Assembly (NCBI RefSeq): GCF_020866925.1
Contig: NZ_JAJGAK010000001.1
Span: forward strand, 620,001 to 684,000
From: Noviluteimonas lactosilytica
GTDB taxonomy: Bacteria > Pseudomonadota > Gammaproteobacteria > Xanthomonadales > Xanthomonadaceae
DNA length: 64,000 nucleotides
Direction: 5' to 3'
Shown: one piece after another, positions 45,909-55,343 of the stretch
Layout: every line of letters begins with the position of its first letter
How positions within the stretch are numbered: the first letter of the stretch is position 1
The notes under the pieces: model-generated
Seen by the model: only the letters and a program-made list of their open reading frames with translations
Told to the model about the DNA's origin: nothing
Databases searched by the model: none
Program-made: the position numbers and the translations under genes

Positions 45909-48079
45909 CCGCGTGCGTCCATTCCCAGGCGCCGCATGCGCCAGCACTTGTGGATGCGGGCGTTGCGCTCGAAATCCGGCGGGATCGTCGCCGGCGTCAC
46001 GTCCTCGATCGACGCGATGTCCGACAGCGCTTCTTCGTCGAGGCGGAAGCGGCGGAAGTTGTTCGAGAAGTACAACGCGCCGCCCGGCGCCAGGCGCATC
46101 AGCGCGGCGCGCAGCAGGCGCACGTGTTCGCGCTGCACGTCGAAGTCGGCGGCGCGCGCGGAGTTCGAGAACGTCGGCGGATCGCAGAAGATCAGGTCGT
46201 AGTCCCCGCGGTCGGCGAGCAGCCATTGCATCGCATCGGCCTGTACGAGGCGGTGACGGCCGCCGCCGATGCCGTTCTCCTGCAGGTTGTCGGACAACCA
46301 CTGCAGGTAGGTGCCGGACAGGTCGACGCTGGTGGTGCTCGACGCCCCGCCCTTCGCGGCCTGCACGGTCGCCGCGCCGGTGTAGCAGAACAGGTTGAGG
46401 AAGCGCTTGCCGCCGGCTTCGCGCGCGAACTGCAGGCGCAGCGGCCGGTGGTCGAGGAACACGCCGGTGTCGAGGTAGTCGAACAGGTTCACGCGCAGGC
46501 GCGCATCGCCTTCGCGCACGACGAGCGTTTCGCCGCGGCGATCGAAGCGGCCGTACTTGCTGCCGCCCTTGCCGATGCTGCGCGTCTTCAGCGCGATGCG
46601 TTCCTTCGGCAAGCCGAAGACTTCGCGCGCGGCGGCGAGCAGTTCGTTGAGGCGCTTGCGCGTGGTGGCTTCCGGAATCTCGGCGGGCGCGGCGTATTCC
46701 TGCACGTGCAGCCATTGTTCGCGCTGCTCGCCCGTTAACGTCGGGGCTGCGATGTAGACATCGATCGCGGCGGCGTACTCGGGCAGGTCCGCGTCGTAGG
46801 CGCGGTAACAATCGACGCCCTCGCGTTCGCGCCAGGCCTTGAGCTTCTTCAGGTTCTTGCGCAGGCGGTTGGCGACCATCTGCGCGCCTTCCGACAACGC
46901 CGGCGTGTCGGTCGCGCGTTCGCGATGCGGCGGCGCGACGGGGTCGCAGACGATCAGCGTGCACTCGATCGCGCCGTTGAAGAGCTGGTAACGCTTGTTC
47001 GCGCGCAGGCCGGTGGCGCGCGCGAGTTCGTCGTCGCCGCACAGCAGGCTCGCGCGCCATTCGGGCACGTTGCGGCGCAGCGCGTCGCCGAGTGCGCGAT
47101 ACAGCATCGGATCGGCGGCCAGGCGCGCGTCGTACGGCGGATTGCAGACGACGAGGCCGCGCGCCCCGGCGTCGGTCGCGTGCGTGAGCGATTCGACGGG
47201 CGCCGCGCGCAGGTCCATCACGTGCGCGACGCCGGCCGCGTGCGCGTTGCCGCGCGCGGCTTCGAGGATGCGCAAGTCGATGTCGCTGCCGAAGAACGCC
47301 GGGCGCAGCGCGAGCAGCCCCGCGTCGCGCCGGCGTTCCGCGTCTTCGACCATCGTCTTCCATCCGGCGACGTCGAACCCGCGCCACCGCGTCGGCGGCA
47401 ACGCGCCGTGGCTTTGCAGGCCCGGCGCGACGTCGGCCGCCATCAACGCCCCTTCGATCAGCAGCGTGCCGCTGCCGCACATCGGATCGAGCAGCGCGCC
47501 ACCGTCGCGATACACCGCCGGCCACTGGCCGCGCAGCAACACCGCGGCCGCGAGGTTTTCCTTCAACGGCGCCTCGCCCTGCGCGCGGCGCCAGCCGCGA
47601 CGATGCAGCGGACCGCCGCCGAGATCGATCGACAGCGTCGCGCGCCCCTTGCGCACGACGAGGTTGAGGCGCACGTCCGGCGATTCGACATCGACGTCGG
47701 GACGCGCACCGGTCTTCTGGCGCAGCACGTCGACGACCGCGTCCTTCACGCGTTGCGCCGCGTAACGCGCGTGCGTCAACGCATCGCCCGAGACGTGCGC
47801 GTCGACCGCGAGCGTGTGCCCCGGCCCGAGGTGCGCTTCCCAATCCACCGCCGCGGCGCCCGCGTACAACGCGTGTTCGTCCGCGCAATCGAATTCGGCG
47901 ATCGGCCACAGCACGCGGCTCGCCAGGCGCGAGAACAACACCGCGCGCTGCGCATCGGCCAGCGTGCCTTCGACGTTCGCGCCCGCCATCGTCGCGGTCG
48001 CGCGCTCGCAACCGAGCGCGAGCAGTTCGTCGGCGAGCAGGTACTCGAGTCCCTTGCCGCAGCTGGCGAAGAATTTCAT
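45905..48079 (-). CDS. rlmL: Bifunctional 23S rRNA methyltransferase RlmK/RlmL
   Basis: The 724-residue protein is a fusion of two methyltransferases. The N-terminal THUMP and RlmL domain begins [19 protein letters not shown], with [15 protein letters not shown] and NPPYD. The C-terminal RlmK domain has [18 protein letters not shown] and DPPTFSNS. RlmL makes m2G2445 and RlmK m7G2069. Its ATG is 1 nt after the hydrolase stop, and the methyltransferase gene follows with a 4-nt overlap. Confidence 0.95.
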   Translation of the reverse strand: MKFFASCGKGLEYLLADELLALGCERATATMAGANVEGTLADAQRAVLFSRLASRVLWPIAEFDCADEHALYAGAAAVDWEAHLGPGHTLAVDAHVSGDALTHARYAAQRVKDAVVDVLRQKTGARPDVDVESPDVRLNLVVRKGRATLSIDLGGGPLHRRGWRRAQGEAPLKENLAAAVLLRGQWPAVYRDGGALLDPMCGSGTLLIEGALMAADVAPGLQSHGALPPTRWRGFDVAGWKTMVEDAERRRDAGLLALRPAFFGSDIDLRILEAARGNAHAAGVAHVMDLRAAPVESLTHATDAGARGLVVCNPPYDARLAADPMLYRALGDALRRNVPEWRASLLCGDDELARATGLRANKRYQLFNGAIECTLIVCDPVAPPHRERATDTPALSEGAQMVANRLRKNLKKLKAWREREGVDCYRAYDADLPEYAAAIDVYIAAPTLTGEQREQWLHVQEYAAPAEIPEATTRKRLNELLAAAREVFGLPKERIALKTRSIGKGGSKYGRFDRRGETLVVREGDARLRVNLFDYLDTGVFLDHRPLRLQFAREAGGKRFLNLFCYTGAATVQAAKGGASSTTSVDLSGTYLQWLSDNLQENGIGGGRHRLVQADAMQWLLADRGDYDLIFCDPPTFSNSARAADFDVQREHVRLLRAALMRLAPGGALYFSNNFRRFRLDEEALSDIASIEDVTPATIPPDFERNARIHKCWRMRRLGMDARG

Positions 48080-48080
48080 G

Positions 48081-48605
48081 TCAGAGCTTCGCGAGCAGCG
48101 CCGCGAAGGCCTCCGCGCTGGTGTCGACGTTCTCCGACAGGCGATGTCCGTCGTCGACGAGCAGCAGCGACGCGCGGCGCATGTGCGCCCAATTGATGAC
48201 GTCGCCCGCGGGAATCAGGTCGTCGTCCCAACCGTGGATGATCGACGTCGGCACCATCGCCGCATCGATCGGATGCGCGGCGTTGAGCGCGATCGGCGGC
48301 GCCATCAGGAACAGGCCCGCGACCGGCACCTGCAACGACACGTGTCCCGAGATCCACGCACCGAGGCTCGAGCCGGCGAGCACCAGCGGGCCCTTCGCCG
48401 CGGCCGCCTGCGCGAGGCCGAGCAGGCGTTCGAGGCGCGCGGCGACGTCGCCGAGATCGCTCACCTCGCGGCGCCCGTCGAGATCGGTGAAGTCCGGGCG
48501 TTCGCAGGTCCAGCCGTAATGCTCGGCGACCACCGCGAGCGCGGTGACCTTGGTCGCATCGGGGCCGCTTTCGAAGCCGTGGGAAAGAATGCAATGGCCG
48601 CGCAT
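48081..48605 (-). CDS. Small alpha/beta-hydrolase
   Basis: The 174-residue protein has the nucleophile motif GSSLGAW in [14 protein letters not shown], an acidic residue in [11 protein letters not shown] and a His in [14 protein letters not shown]. It resembles the YqiA/YcfP family of compact esterases. ATG 48605 overlaps the MOSC gene stop by one base; the TTG one codon earlier is unlikely to be the start. Substrate unknown. It is coupled upstream to MOSC and downstream to rlmKL. Confidence 0.8.
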   Translation of the reverse strand: MRGHCILSHGFESGPDATKVTALAVVAEHYGWTCERPDFTDLDGRREVSDLGDVAARLERLLGLAQAAAAKGPLVLAGSSLGAWISGHVSLQVPVAGLFLMAPPIALNAAHPIDAAMVPTSIIHGWDDDLIPAGDVINWAHMRRASLLLVDDGHRLSENVDTSAEAFAALLAKL

Positions 48606-49147
48606 CAATCGTCGTCCCTGATGTCGTCAGTGATGATGTCTTCCGTGAGTTCGAGTGCCGACACGGGATCGCCGACGCGGAACGCGCCGCCTTCGACGAT
48701 CCGCGCGCACAACCCGCCCATGCCGCGCATCGCGTTGAACCCGCCCGGACCCAGCGCTTCTTCCATGCGCGAGCACGGATCGCAGGTGTCGGTGCCTTCG
48801 AGCACGACGTCGCCGATGCGGAACCGCCGCCCCTTCAACGCAAGCAACGGAATGCCGGACACGACGACATTCCGGCGAAGCAACGCGGGCGCGACCGCAT
48901 CGTGGCCCGCGAGCGCCGCGATCGCAGGCAGGTGCTCGGCCTGGATCAGCGTGACGCCGCGCTTGCCGCTGCCGCCCGCGTAGCGATCGCCGACCAGGCC
49001 TGCGCCGGTCTTCGCTTCGACCGACTCGGCCGCGCGCATCGCGACGTCGCGCTTCGGCCGCAGGCCGATCCACTCGACGCGACCGGCGCGCGGCAGCGTC
49101 GCCATCAGGCGACCGAGCGCGGAACCGGGGGGTGGGATCGTCGCCAT
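48605..49147 (-). CDS. MOSC domain protein
   Basis: The 180-residue protein has the MOSC hallmarks RVEWIGLRPKRDVAM, GLVGDRYAG, RGVTLIQAEHL, RRNVVVSGIPL and GTDTCDPCSRMEEALGPGG with the conserved Cys. MOSC proteins carry sulfur or bind molybdopterin (YiiM, YuaD types). ATG 49147 was chosen; the long upstream extension overlaps the amidase gene in the other direction and lacks MOSC features. It is the first gene of the four-gene minus-strand group that ends at 45324. Confidence 0.88.
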   Translation of the reverse strand: MATIPPPGSALGRLMATLPRAGRVEWIGLRPKRDVAMRAAESVEAKTGAGLVGDRYAGGSGKRGVTLIQAEHLPAIAALAGHDAVAPALLRRNVVVSGIPLLALKGRRFRIGDVVLEGTDTCDPCSRMEEALGPGGFNAMRGMGGLCARIVEGGAFRVGDPVSALELTEDIITDDIRDDD

Positions 49148-49198
49148 GGGGGTCGCGGACGCAATGGGGGGAAACCCGCGAATGCTAGCATCGCGGCC

Positions 49199-49783
49199 AT
49201 GCTGCCCATGCCTCCACCCGCCCTCGACCTCATCGTCGAAACGCAGCCGCTGCCCTACGAAGCGCGGCTCGAAGCGCGCCCGCGCGCGCAGATCGACCTC
49301 GTCGTCGTCCACTGCACCGAGCTGCCCGACCTCGCCACCGCGCGCGAATTCGGCGAGCGCGTGCTGTACGCGGGATCCGGCACGGGCAACAGCGGCCACT
49401 ACTACATCGACCGCGACGGCAGCGTGCACCTGTGGGTGTCGCCCGAGCGCGTGGCGAACCACACGCGCGGCTACAACCCGCGTTCGATCGGCGTCGAACT
49501 CGTGAACACCGGGCGCTACCCGCACTGGCTGCACGCCGCGCACCAGGCGATGGACGAGCCGTACACCGAAGCGCAGATCGTCGCGCTGGTCGCGCTGCTG
49601 CAGTCGCTGGTGGACGAATATCCGTCGCTGCGTTCGATTGCCGGCCACGAAGACCTCGACACGACGACGGTGCCGGCGGAAGACGATCCGACACGGCAAG
49701 TCCACCGCAAGCGCGACCCGGGCCCGTTGTTCCCGTGGCATCGCATCCTCGACGCGACCCCCCTCAAGCGCCTGACGCCATGA
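49199..49783 (+). CDS. AmpD-like N-acetylmuramoyl-L-alanine amidase
   Basis: The 194-residue amidase_2 protein has the Zn ligand His in LVVVHCTELPD, the central SGHYYIDRDGSVHLWVSPERVANHTRGYN, and His/Lys/Asp in IAGHEDLDTTT and RKRDPGPLFPW. It lacks a signal peptide, so a cytosolic AmpD/AmpDh role in recycling anhydro-muropeptides is likely. The loop between the GHEDLD and RKRDPGP segments is longer than in AmpD. ATG 49199 with TAGCAT just upstream suggests a leaderless mRNA. It overlaps tesB by 4 nt. Confidence 0.85.
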   Translation: MLPMPPPALDLIVETQPLPYEARLEARPRAQIDLVVVHCTELPDLATAREFGERVLYAGSGTGNSGHYYIDRDGSVHLWVSPERVANHTRGYNPRSIGVELVNTGRYPHWLHAAHQAMDEPYTEAQIVALVALLQSLVDEYPSLRSIAGHEDLDTTTVPAEDDPTRQVHRKRDPGPLFPWHRILDATPLKRLTP

Positions 49784-50652
49784 CCGCCCCCGTTTCCGAA
49801 CTCATCGAACTGCTCTCGCTCGAACGCCTCGAAGACAACCTCTTCCGCGGGCAGAGCCGCGACATCGGCACGAAGTACGTGTTCGGCGGACAGGTGCTCG
49901 GCCAGGCGCTGTCGGCCGCCCAGGCCACGCTGACCGAACCGCGCAGCGCGCATTCGCTGCACGCGTACTTCCTGCGCGCGGGCGACATCGAACATCCGAT
50001 CGTCTACAACGTGGAACGCACGCGCGACGGCGGCAGCTTCTCGGTGCGCCGCGTCACCGCGATCCAGCACGGGGAAACGATCTTCTTCCTCGCAGCGTCC
50101 TTCCAGCGCGTCGAAAGCGGCCAGGCCGAGCATCAACTCTCGATGCCCGAAGTACCGCGGCCCGAGGACATCGCCCCGACGCCCGACCCTTCGCCCGAGC
50201 AACTCGCGAAGCTGCCGGTCAAGGTGCAGCGCTGGTTGTCGCGGCAGGGGCCGTTCGAGTTCCGCCACGTGTATCCGCGCGACGAGCTCAATCCGCCGAA
50301 GCGCCCGCCGTATCAGCAAGTGTGGTTCAAGCTTTCCGAACGCGTGGGCGATGCGCCGGAGCTGCATCGCGCGTTGCTCGCGTACGCATCCGACTTCCAC
50401 CTGCTCGGCACGGCGACGTTCCCGCACGGCATCAGCTATTACCAGCCGAACGTGTTGATGGCCTCGCTCGATCACGCGCTGTGGTTCCATCGCCCGTTCC
50501 GCGCGGACGAATGGCTGCTGTATTCGATCGACAGCCCGAGTGCGCAGGACGGTCGCGGCCTCGCGCGCGGCCAGGTCTTCGATCGCAACGGGAAGCTTGT
50601 CGCGAGCACCGCGCAGGAAGGCCTGATCCGCGTGACCGCGAAGGAAAGCTGA
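49780..50652 (+). CDS. tesB: Acyl-CoA thioesterase II, TesB
   Basis: The 290-residue double-hotdog protein matches TesB: DNLFRGQSRDIGTKYVFGGQVLGQAL at the N-terminus, and MASLDHALWFHRPFRADEWLLYSIDSP with the catalytic Asp and its Thr/Gln partners near the C-terminus (GRGLARGQVFDRNGKLVASTAQEG). It hydrolyses long-chain acyl-CoA. The ATG overlaps the amidase stop; the next gene follows by 1 nt. Confidence 0.94.
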   Translation: MTAPVSELIELLSLERLEDNLFRGQSRDIGTKYVFGGQVLGQALSAAQATLTEPRSAHSLHAYFLRAGDIEHPIVYNVERTRDGGSFSVRRVTAIQHGETIFFLAASFQRVESGQAEHQLSMPEVPRPEDIAPTPDPSPEQLAKLPVKVQRWLSRQGPFEFRHVYPRDELNPPKRPPYQQVWFKLSERVGDAPELHRALLAYASDFHLLGTATFPHGISYYQPNVLMASLDHALWFHRPFRADEWLLYSIDSPSAQDGRGLARGQVFDRNGKLVASTAQEGLIRVTAKES

Positions 50653-50653
50653 C

Positions 50654-51544
50654 ATGCGGCAGGTGTTTTCGAGCGCGCGCCTGGAGAACGTCGAAGGCAT
50701 CGCGAAGATGCTGGAGGAACACGGCATCGAGGTGCGCATCACGCATGGCCGTTCCTACAAGGGCGGCTGGGGCGGACGGCGCACGTATCGCGATGAAGAG
50801 CGCGGTGGACCGCTGCCCGCGGTATGGGTGATCAAATCGGAAGACCAACCGCTCGCGCGACAGTTGTTGCGCGATGCGGGCTTGCTCGACACCACGCGCG
50901 GCGGCAGCGACAGCTATCTGCCGGACGCGTCGATCCATGGCGGCGGTGGCGGAGAAGTTCGTGTCGCGACGCCGACGCGGCGTGCGTTCCGATACAAGAT
51001 CGGATTGCTGATCGCGATCGTCGTGGCGGTCGCACTGGCGTGGATGGCGTCGTCGCGCATGGGCAAGACGCCGACGACGACGCAGGCGCCTGCGGCAACT
51101 GCGCCCGCTGCGACTTCGACCGGTGCGCTCGCTGCATCGGCGACCGTCGCGCCCGCGATCGCCGCGCCCGCCGAGGTCGACCCGGTTCCCAACGCCTACC
51201 CCGTCGACACACCGCCCGCGCTCGCGACGACGCTCGCCGCGGTCGAACTCGCGACGCACGCCACGCCCGTCGCGTGCCTGCGCATCGACGGCACGCCCGC
51301 GACGCCCGACATCACCGCGACGCTGCCGAAGACCACGCGCTTCGAGTGCACCGACGTCGCCGATGCGCAGGTGCTGGTCCTCGACGTGCGCGGCTATCGC
51401 ACCGACGGTTCGGGCACGGGCACGGTCGAGTTGGCGGTCACCAGCGCCGCTCCCTCGGGCCAGGCCACGACCCAGGTCCGCACGCTGCTGGTGCGCCGGA
51501 CCGAGCTGCAGTGGCGCGTGCTGCGCGTGCTGTCGGTCCGCTGA
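50654..51544 (+). CDS. DUF2007-containing membrane protein (pathogenicity-like family)
   Basis: The 296-residue protein has an N-terminal DUF2007-like domain (MRQVFSSARLENVEGIAKMLEEHGIEV..) that resembles PII-fold signalling proteins. A single helix follows (IGLLIAIVVAVALAWMA, about 116-134), then an Ala/Pro/Thr-rich linker. The C-terminal domain has a Cys pair (VACLRIDG, FECTDV) and a beta-rich region ending LQWRVLRVLSVR. Topology is therefore a cytosolic sensor domain linked to a periplasmic one. It begins 1 nt after tesB. No function is established. Confidence 0.7.
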   Translation: MRQVFSSARLENVEGIAKMLEEHGIEVRITHGRSYKGGWGGRRTYRDEERGGPLPAVWVIKSEDQPLARQLLRDAGLLDTTRGGSDSYLPDASIHGGGGGEVRVATPTRRAFRYKIGLLIAIVVAVALAWMASSRMGKTPTTTQAPAATAPAATSTGALAASATVAPAIAAPAEVDPVPNAYPVDTPPALATTLAAVELATHATPVACLRIDGTPATPDITATLPKTTRFECTDVADAQVLVLDVRGYRTDGSGTGTVELAVTSAAPSGQATTQVRTLLVRRTELQWRVLRVLSVR

Positions 51545-51569
51545 GTCACATTCCACGCGCGGCGACGTC
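51544..51569 (+). promoter_or_regulatory. Candidate ECF-type promoter before the sigma factor gene
   Basis: AGTCACA at 51544-51550 and CGTC at 51566-51569 are 15 nt apart, starting inside the stop codon of the previous gene. The pair resembles TGTCACA..CGTC promoters recognised by some ECF sigma groups. The implied start is next to the ATG at 51579, so the mRNA would be nearly leaderless. Confidence 0.4.
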
Positions 51570-51578
51570 ACGGTTGGC

Positions 51579-52751
51579 ATGGACACCACCATCGACCAGC
51601 TGATCCGCCTCGAACTCCCCGCCGCCCGCGACGGGGACCGCGCCGCCTACGGGCGCATCGTCGCCGCCTGCCAGAACACGGTCACCGCGATCGCCCTGGC
51701 GATCGTGCGCGACGTGCCGAGCAGCGAAGACATCGCGCAGGACGCGTTCCTCAGCGCGTGGCAACACCTGCGCCGCCTGCACAACGCCGACAGCTTCCTG
51801 CCGTGGCTGCGCCAGATCACGCGCAACCTCGCGCGCGATCACCTGCGTGCGAACAAGCGCGCGCCGTTTCGCGTCGACTTCGCGTCCAGTGACCGCATGG
51901 AGGCAGCGATCGCATCCGCCGCCGACCCCGCGCCATTGCCGCCCGATGCGCTGATCGACGAAGAGCGCACGCGCGCGGCGGCCGAACTGATCTCCGCGCT
52001 GCCGACGGAAAGCCGCGAAACCCTGTTGCTGTTCTATCGCGAAGGCCAGAGTTCGCAGCAGGTCGCGACGTTGCTCGGCCTGACGGATGCGGCGGTGCGC
52101 AAGCGTTTGTCGCGCGCGCGCCAGATGGTGCGCGACGACCTGCTCGCACGTTTCGGCGAGTTCGCACAGTCCTCCGCACCCGCTGCGGGCTTCGCGACGA
52201 TCGTGACGAGTGCGCTGGTGCTGGCGAGCCCTCCCGCCGCGGCCGCCGGCATCTTCGGGACGGGGACCGCGGCCGCTGCCGGCGTCGGCGCGAAGGCGGT
52301 GATCAAGGCCTTCGCGGGCGCGGCGATCGGGATCGGCCTGGCGCTCTTCGTCGTGTACGCGGCGATCCGCATGGAGCTCACGAAGCAACTCAAGGGCGCG
52401 GTGGATGCGGAAGAACGCAAGGCGCTGAAACGATCGGCCGCGATCAACACACTCGCGTCGGTCGGCTACATCGTGGGGCTGTTCTGGGTCACGCACGACA
52501 CGCAGGGATGGATTCCTTCGGTCGTCACGACGTGCTTGTTCATGGGCACGGTGTTCTGGCAGACGGCGGTCGTCCAGCCGCGCGCGATGGCGCGCCGCCA
52601 TGCGCTCGAAGCCGCCCGCGACCCCATCGGCGCCGCGCGTCGGCGACGCAGCGAACGCTGGAAGTGCTGGCTCGGCATCTCGTGCGGCGTCGTGGCCGGA
52701 TTCGGCGGGCTGCTCGCGGGACTCGTGGGGTCCGGGCGCCTGACCTTCTGA
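51579..52751 (+). CDS. ECF sigma factor fused to a C-terminal membrane domain
   Basis: The 390-residue protein has sigma region 2 in residues 10-80 ([45 protein letters not shown]) and region 4 near 130-185 ([41 protein letters not shown]). About 200 residues follow with four or five hydrophobic helices: [64 protein letters not shown] and [16 protein letters not shown]. No separate anti-sigma gene is adjacent, so the membrane part may tether or inhibit the sigma domains. An ECF-like promoter precedes the gene. Confidence 0.88.
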   Translation: MDTTIDQLIRLELPAARDGDRAAYGRIVAACQNTVTAIALAIVRDVPSSEDIAQDAFLSAWQHLRRLHNADSFLPWLRQITRNLARDHLRANKRAPFRVDFASSDRMEAAIASAADPAPLPPDALIDEERTRAAAELISALPTESRETLLLFYREGQSSQQVATLLGLTDAAVRKRLSRARQMVRDDLLARFGEFAQSSAPAAGFATIVTSALVLASPPAAAAGIFGTGTAAAAGVGAKAVIKAFAGAAIGIGLALFVVYAAIRMELTKQLKGAVDAEERKALKRSAAINTLASVGYIVGLFWVTHDTQGWIPSVVTTCLFMGTVFWQTAVVQPRAMARRHALEAARDPIGAARRRRSERWKCWLGISCGVVAGFGGLLAGLVGSGRLTF

Positions 52752-52800
52752 ACACGAGCTTCAACAACGCCTTCGCATCCGATGGCGCTATGCTCGGGCC

Positions 52801-53547
52801 ATGGGCGCCAACAACACCCCGGACCAGGACGAACTTCGCGTCTTCCACACCGGCGACCACGCGTGCGGCTATTGGCCCACGCGCATCGCACGCGATCTCG
52901 TGCTCGATCCGCGCGACCCGCGCATGCCCAACCTCTATCCGATGGCGCTGGGCTGGGGATTCCGCCGGTCGGGCGACATCGTGTACCGCCCGCATTGCCA
53001 GGGATGCCGCGCGTGCGTCGCGGTGCGCATCCCGATCGACCAGTTCGTCCCCGACCGCAGCCAGCGTCGATGCCTGGTGCGCAACGCCAACGTCGAAGCG
53101 CGCGTCGTGCCGGCCGAACGCACCGACGAGCAACTCGCGCTCTACCAGCGTTACCTGCGCGCGCGTCATCGTGGCGGCGGAATGGATGAGCATGGCGGCG
53201 TGGAGTTCGACCAGTTCCTGATCGGCAGCTGGTCGCACGGCCGCTTCCTCGAACTGCGCGAACGCAGCGTCGAAGGCAAGGGCCCGGGACGGCTGCTGTC
53301 GGTCGCGATCACCGACGTCGTCGAGAACGCGTTGTCCGCCGTGTACACGTTCTTCGAACCCGACCTCCCCGAACGCGGCCTCGGCACACTGTCGCTGCTC
53401 AAGCAGATCGAGTGGGCGAAACGCGACCACCGCGCGCACCTGTACCTCGGGTACTGGATCGAAGGCCACGACAAGATGGACTACAAGCGGCGCTTCCGGC
53501 CGCTGGAGGCCTTCGACGGGCGCGGGTGGCGCGCCATGCCCGTTTGA
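52801..53547 (+). CDS. bpt: Aspartate/glutamate leucyltransferase (Bpt/ATE family)
   Basis: The 248-residue protein belongs to the arginyl/leucyl-tRNA-protein transferase family. The N-terminal Cys region is DHACGYWP and [18 protein letters not shown]; the catalytic C-terminal part has [26 protein letters not shown] and [22 protein letters not shown]. It tags acidic N-termini for ClpAP degradation. TATGCT six nt before the ATG suggests a leaderless transcript. A REP-like hairpin follows. Confidence 0.92.
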   Translation: MGANNTPDQDELRVFHTGDHACGYWPTRIARDLVLDPRDPRMPNLYPMALGWGFRRSGDIVYRPHCQGCRACVAVRIPIDQFVPDRSQRRCLVRNANVEARVVPAERTDEQLALYQRYLRARHRGGGMDEHGGVEFDQFLIGSWSHGRFLELRERSVEGKGPGRLLSVAITDVVENALSAVYTFFEPDLPERGLGTLSLLKQIEWAKRDHRAHLYLGYWIEGHDKMDYKRRFRPLEAFDGRGWRAMPV

Positions 53548-53577
53548 GGTCTGCGCGGAAGCGGGATAAAAAGCAAG

Positions 53578-53629
53578 AACAGGGGTCAGAGCACTATTTC
53601 GCGCACGAAATAGTGCTCTGACCCCTGTT
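53578..53629. repeat. REP-like palindrome with 24-bp perfect arms
   Basis: The left arm 53578-53601 is the exact reverse complement of 53606-53629, with a 4-nt loop. The arms contain AACAGGGGTCAGAGCAC and GTGCTCTGACCCCTGTT. Sequences of the form GGGGTCAGAG..CTCTGACCCC occur as extragenic palindromes beside REP-associated tyrosine transposases (RAYTs) in proteobacteria. No transposase is present here. It separates the convergent bpt and 53637 genes. Confidence 0.85.
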
Positions 53630-53636
53630 TCTCCGC

Positions 53637-54050
53637 TCAGCCTTCGGGCGGCAGGTCGGTTCGCTCGGCTTTCTCGACCGCGGGCGCTTCGCCCGACTGC
53701 GGCACCGCCTGCGTCGGCGTCTGCGGCGCGGGCGCGCTGCCCGCGACAGGCGGCAGCACGGCCATCAACGCGGGAGCGACGCGCGGCGCGAAGCCGAACG
53801 ACGCGTCGCTGCGCGCCGACACGACCATCTTGACCATGCTCTGCGGGAACATCAGCTCGAGCGCGACCGTGCGTCCGTCCTGCGTCTGTGCCTGGATCGT
53901 CAGCTCGATCAGCGAACCGGCCGTGTCGATCTCGTTGCACAGCAGGTGCGGGCCGCCCGGCCCTTCGCGCAGGTAGGGCTTGATCGCGTCGCCCAGCGCT
54001 TCGAGCGCCTGGTCGAACAGGTAGACGACGTAGCCTTCGGATTCGTTCAT
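53637..54050 (-). CDS. Conserved hypothetical protein with Pro-rich tail
   Basis: The 137-residue protein has an N-terminal compact region (YVVYLFDQALEALGDAIKPYL, LIELTIQAQTQDGRTVALELMFPQSMV) and a C-terminal Pro/Ala/Gln-rich tail. There is no signal peptide or membrane helix, so it is probably cytosolic. ATG 54050 lies 4 nt after the purT stop, so the two genes are likely co-transcribed. The longer frame into purT is a shadow. No known family was recognised. Confidence 0.6.
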   Translation of the reverse strand: MNESEGYVVYLFDQALEALGDAIKPYLREGPGGPHLLCNEIDTAGSLIELTIQAQTQDGRTVALELMFPQSMVKMVVSARSDASFGFAPRVAPALMAVLPPVAGSAPAPQTPTQAVPQSGEAPAVEKAERTDLPPEG

Positions 54051-54054
54051 CGAC

Positions 54055-55260
54055 TCATTCTTCCAGACGGACCGTGATCGCTGCAGCGGCATCGCGTGCG
54101 CGGATGCGCGCATCGTCGAGGTCGCGCCCGCGTGCGAGCGTCACCGCGACGCGGCGATGGCCCGCCACGCGCGGCTTGCCGAACAGGCGCAGCGCCGTGT
54201 CGGGTTCGCGCAACGCGTTGCCGACGTTCCCGAACACCGGCACGCCGTGGCCTTCGGCGACGATCGCGCACGACGCGGTCGGACCGAGTTGGCGAATGGC
54301 GGGGATCGGCAGGCCGAGGATCGCGCGCGCGTGCAGCGCGAACTCGCTCAGATCCTGCGAGGCGAGCGTCACCAGGCCGGTGTCGTGCGGGCGCGGCGAG
54401 ACTTCGGAGAACCACACTTCGTCGCCCTTCACGAACAACTCGACGCCGAACACGCCCCATCCGCCGAGATCGTCCGTCACCGCCTTCGCGATCTCCTGCG
54501 AGCGCTGCAACGCTTTCGTCGACATCGGTTGCGGCTGCCAGCTTTCGCGATAGTCGCCGTCGCGCTGCAGGTGGCCGATGGGATCGCAGAAGCTCGTGCC
54601 GTCGACGTGGCGCACGGTGAGCAGCGTGATTTCGTATTCGAAGTCGACGAAGCCTTCGACGATCACGCGGCCCGCGCCGGCGCGGCCGCCGGTCTGCGCG
54701 TACTCCCACGCGCGGTCGATGTCGTCCTCGGTGCGCAGCGTGCTCTGGCCGTGGCCCGAGGAAGACATCACCGGCTTCACCACGCACGGCAATCCGATTT
54801 CGCGCACGGCGGCGCGATAGTCGTCGAGCGTGTCGACGAACTGGTACGGCGACGTCGGCAGTTGCAGCGTTTCCGCGGCGAGGCGGCGGATGCCTTCGCG
54901 ATCCATCGTCAGGCGCGCGGCGCGCGCGGTCGGGATCACGCGCAGGCCGCCGTGCGCACCGGCGCGTGCTTCGTCTTCGATCGCGACCAGCGTGGGCGTG
55001 TGGATCGCTTCGATCTCCGGCACGACGATGTGCGGGCGTTCGCGTTCGATCAGCGCGCGGATCGCGGCGCCGTCGAGCATGTCGAGCACGTGGCTGCGAT
55101 GCGCGACCTGCATCGCGGGTGCGTTCGCGTAGCGATCGGCGGCGATGACTTCCACGCCGAAACGCTGCAGTTCGAGCGCGACTTCCTTGCCGAGTTCGCC
55201 CGAGCCGAGCAGGAGCACGCGCGTGGCGTGCGGGGACAACGGGGTGCCGATCATGGGCAT
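54055..55260 (-). CDS. purT: Phosphoribosylglycinamide formyltransferase 2, PurT
   Basis: The 401-residue ATP-grasp enzyme shows [36 protein letters not shown], the ATP-grasp [15 protein letters not shown] and [14 protein letters not shown] with [12 protein letters not shown]. It converts GAR to formyl-GAR with formate and ATP in purine synthesis. ATG 55260 ([10 protein letters not shown]) is chosen over the ATG two codons later; the upstream extension has no homology. It converges with nothing and is divergent from the lipoprotein gene at 55344. Confidence 0.94.
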   Translation of the reverse strand: MPMIGTPLSPHATRVLLLGSGELGKEVALELQRFGVEVIAADRYANAPAMQVAHRSHVLDMLDGAAIRALIERERPHIVVPEIEAIHTPTLVAIEDEARAGAHGGLRVIPTARAARLTMDREGIRRLAAETLQLPTSPYQFVDTLDDYRAAVREIGLPCVVKPVMSSSGHGQSTLRTEDDIDRAWEYAQTGGRAGAGRVIVEGFVDFEYEITLLTVRHVDGTSFCDPIGHLQRDGDYRESWQPQPMSTKALQRSQEIAKAVTDDLGGWGVFGVELFVKGDEVWFSEVSPRPHDTGLVTLASQDLSEFALHARAILGLPIPAIRQLGPTASCAIVAEGHGVPVFGNVGNALREPDTALRLFGKPRVAGHRRVAVTLARGRDLDDARIRARDAAAAITVRLEE

Positions 55261-55343
55261 CGGACGCAGGTCTCGCTGGCGGGCGCACAGTGTACCCGCG
55301 GGGCCGCGCGGGCCGCTTTCGACATGTGCGAAGCTGCGCGCCC

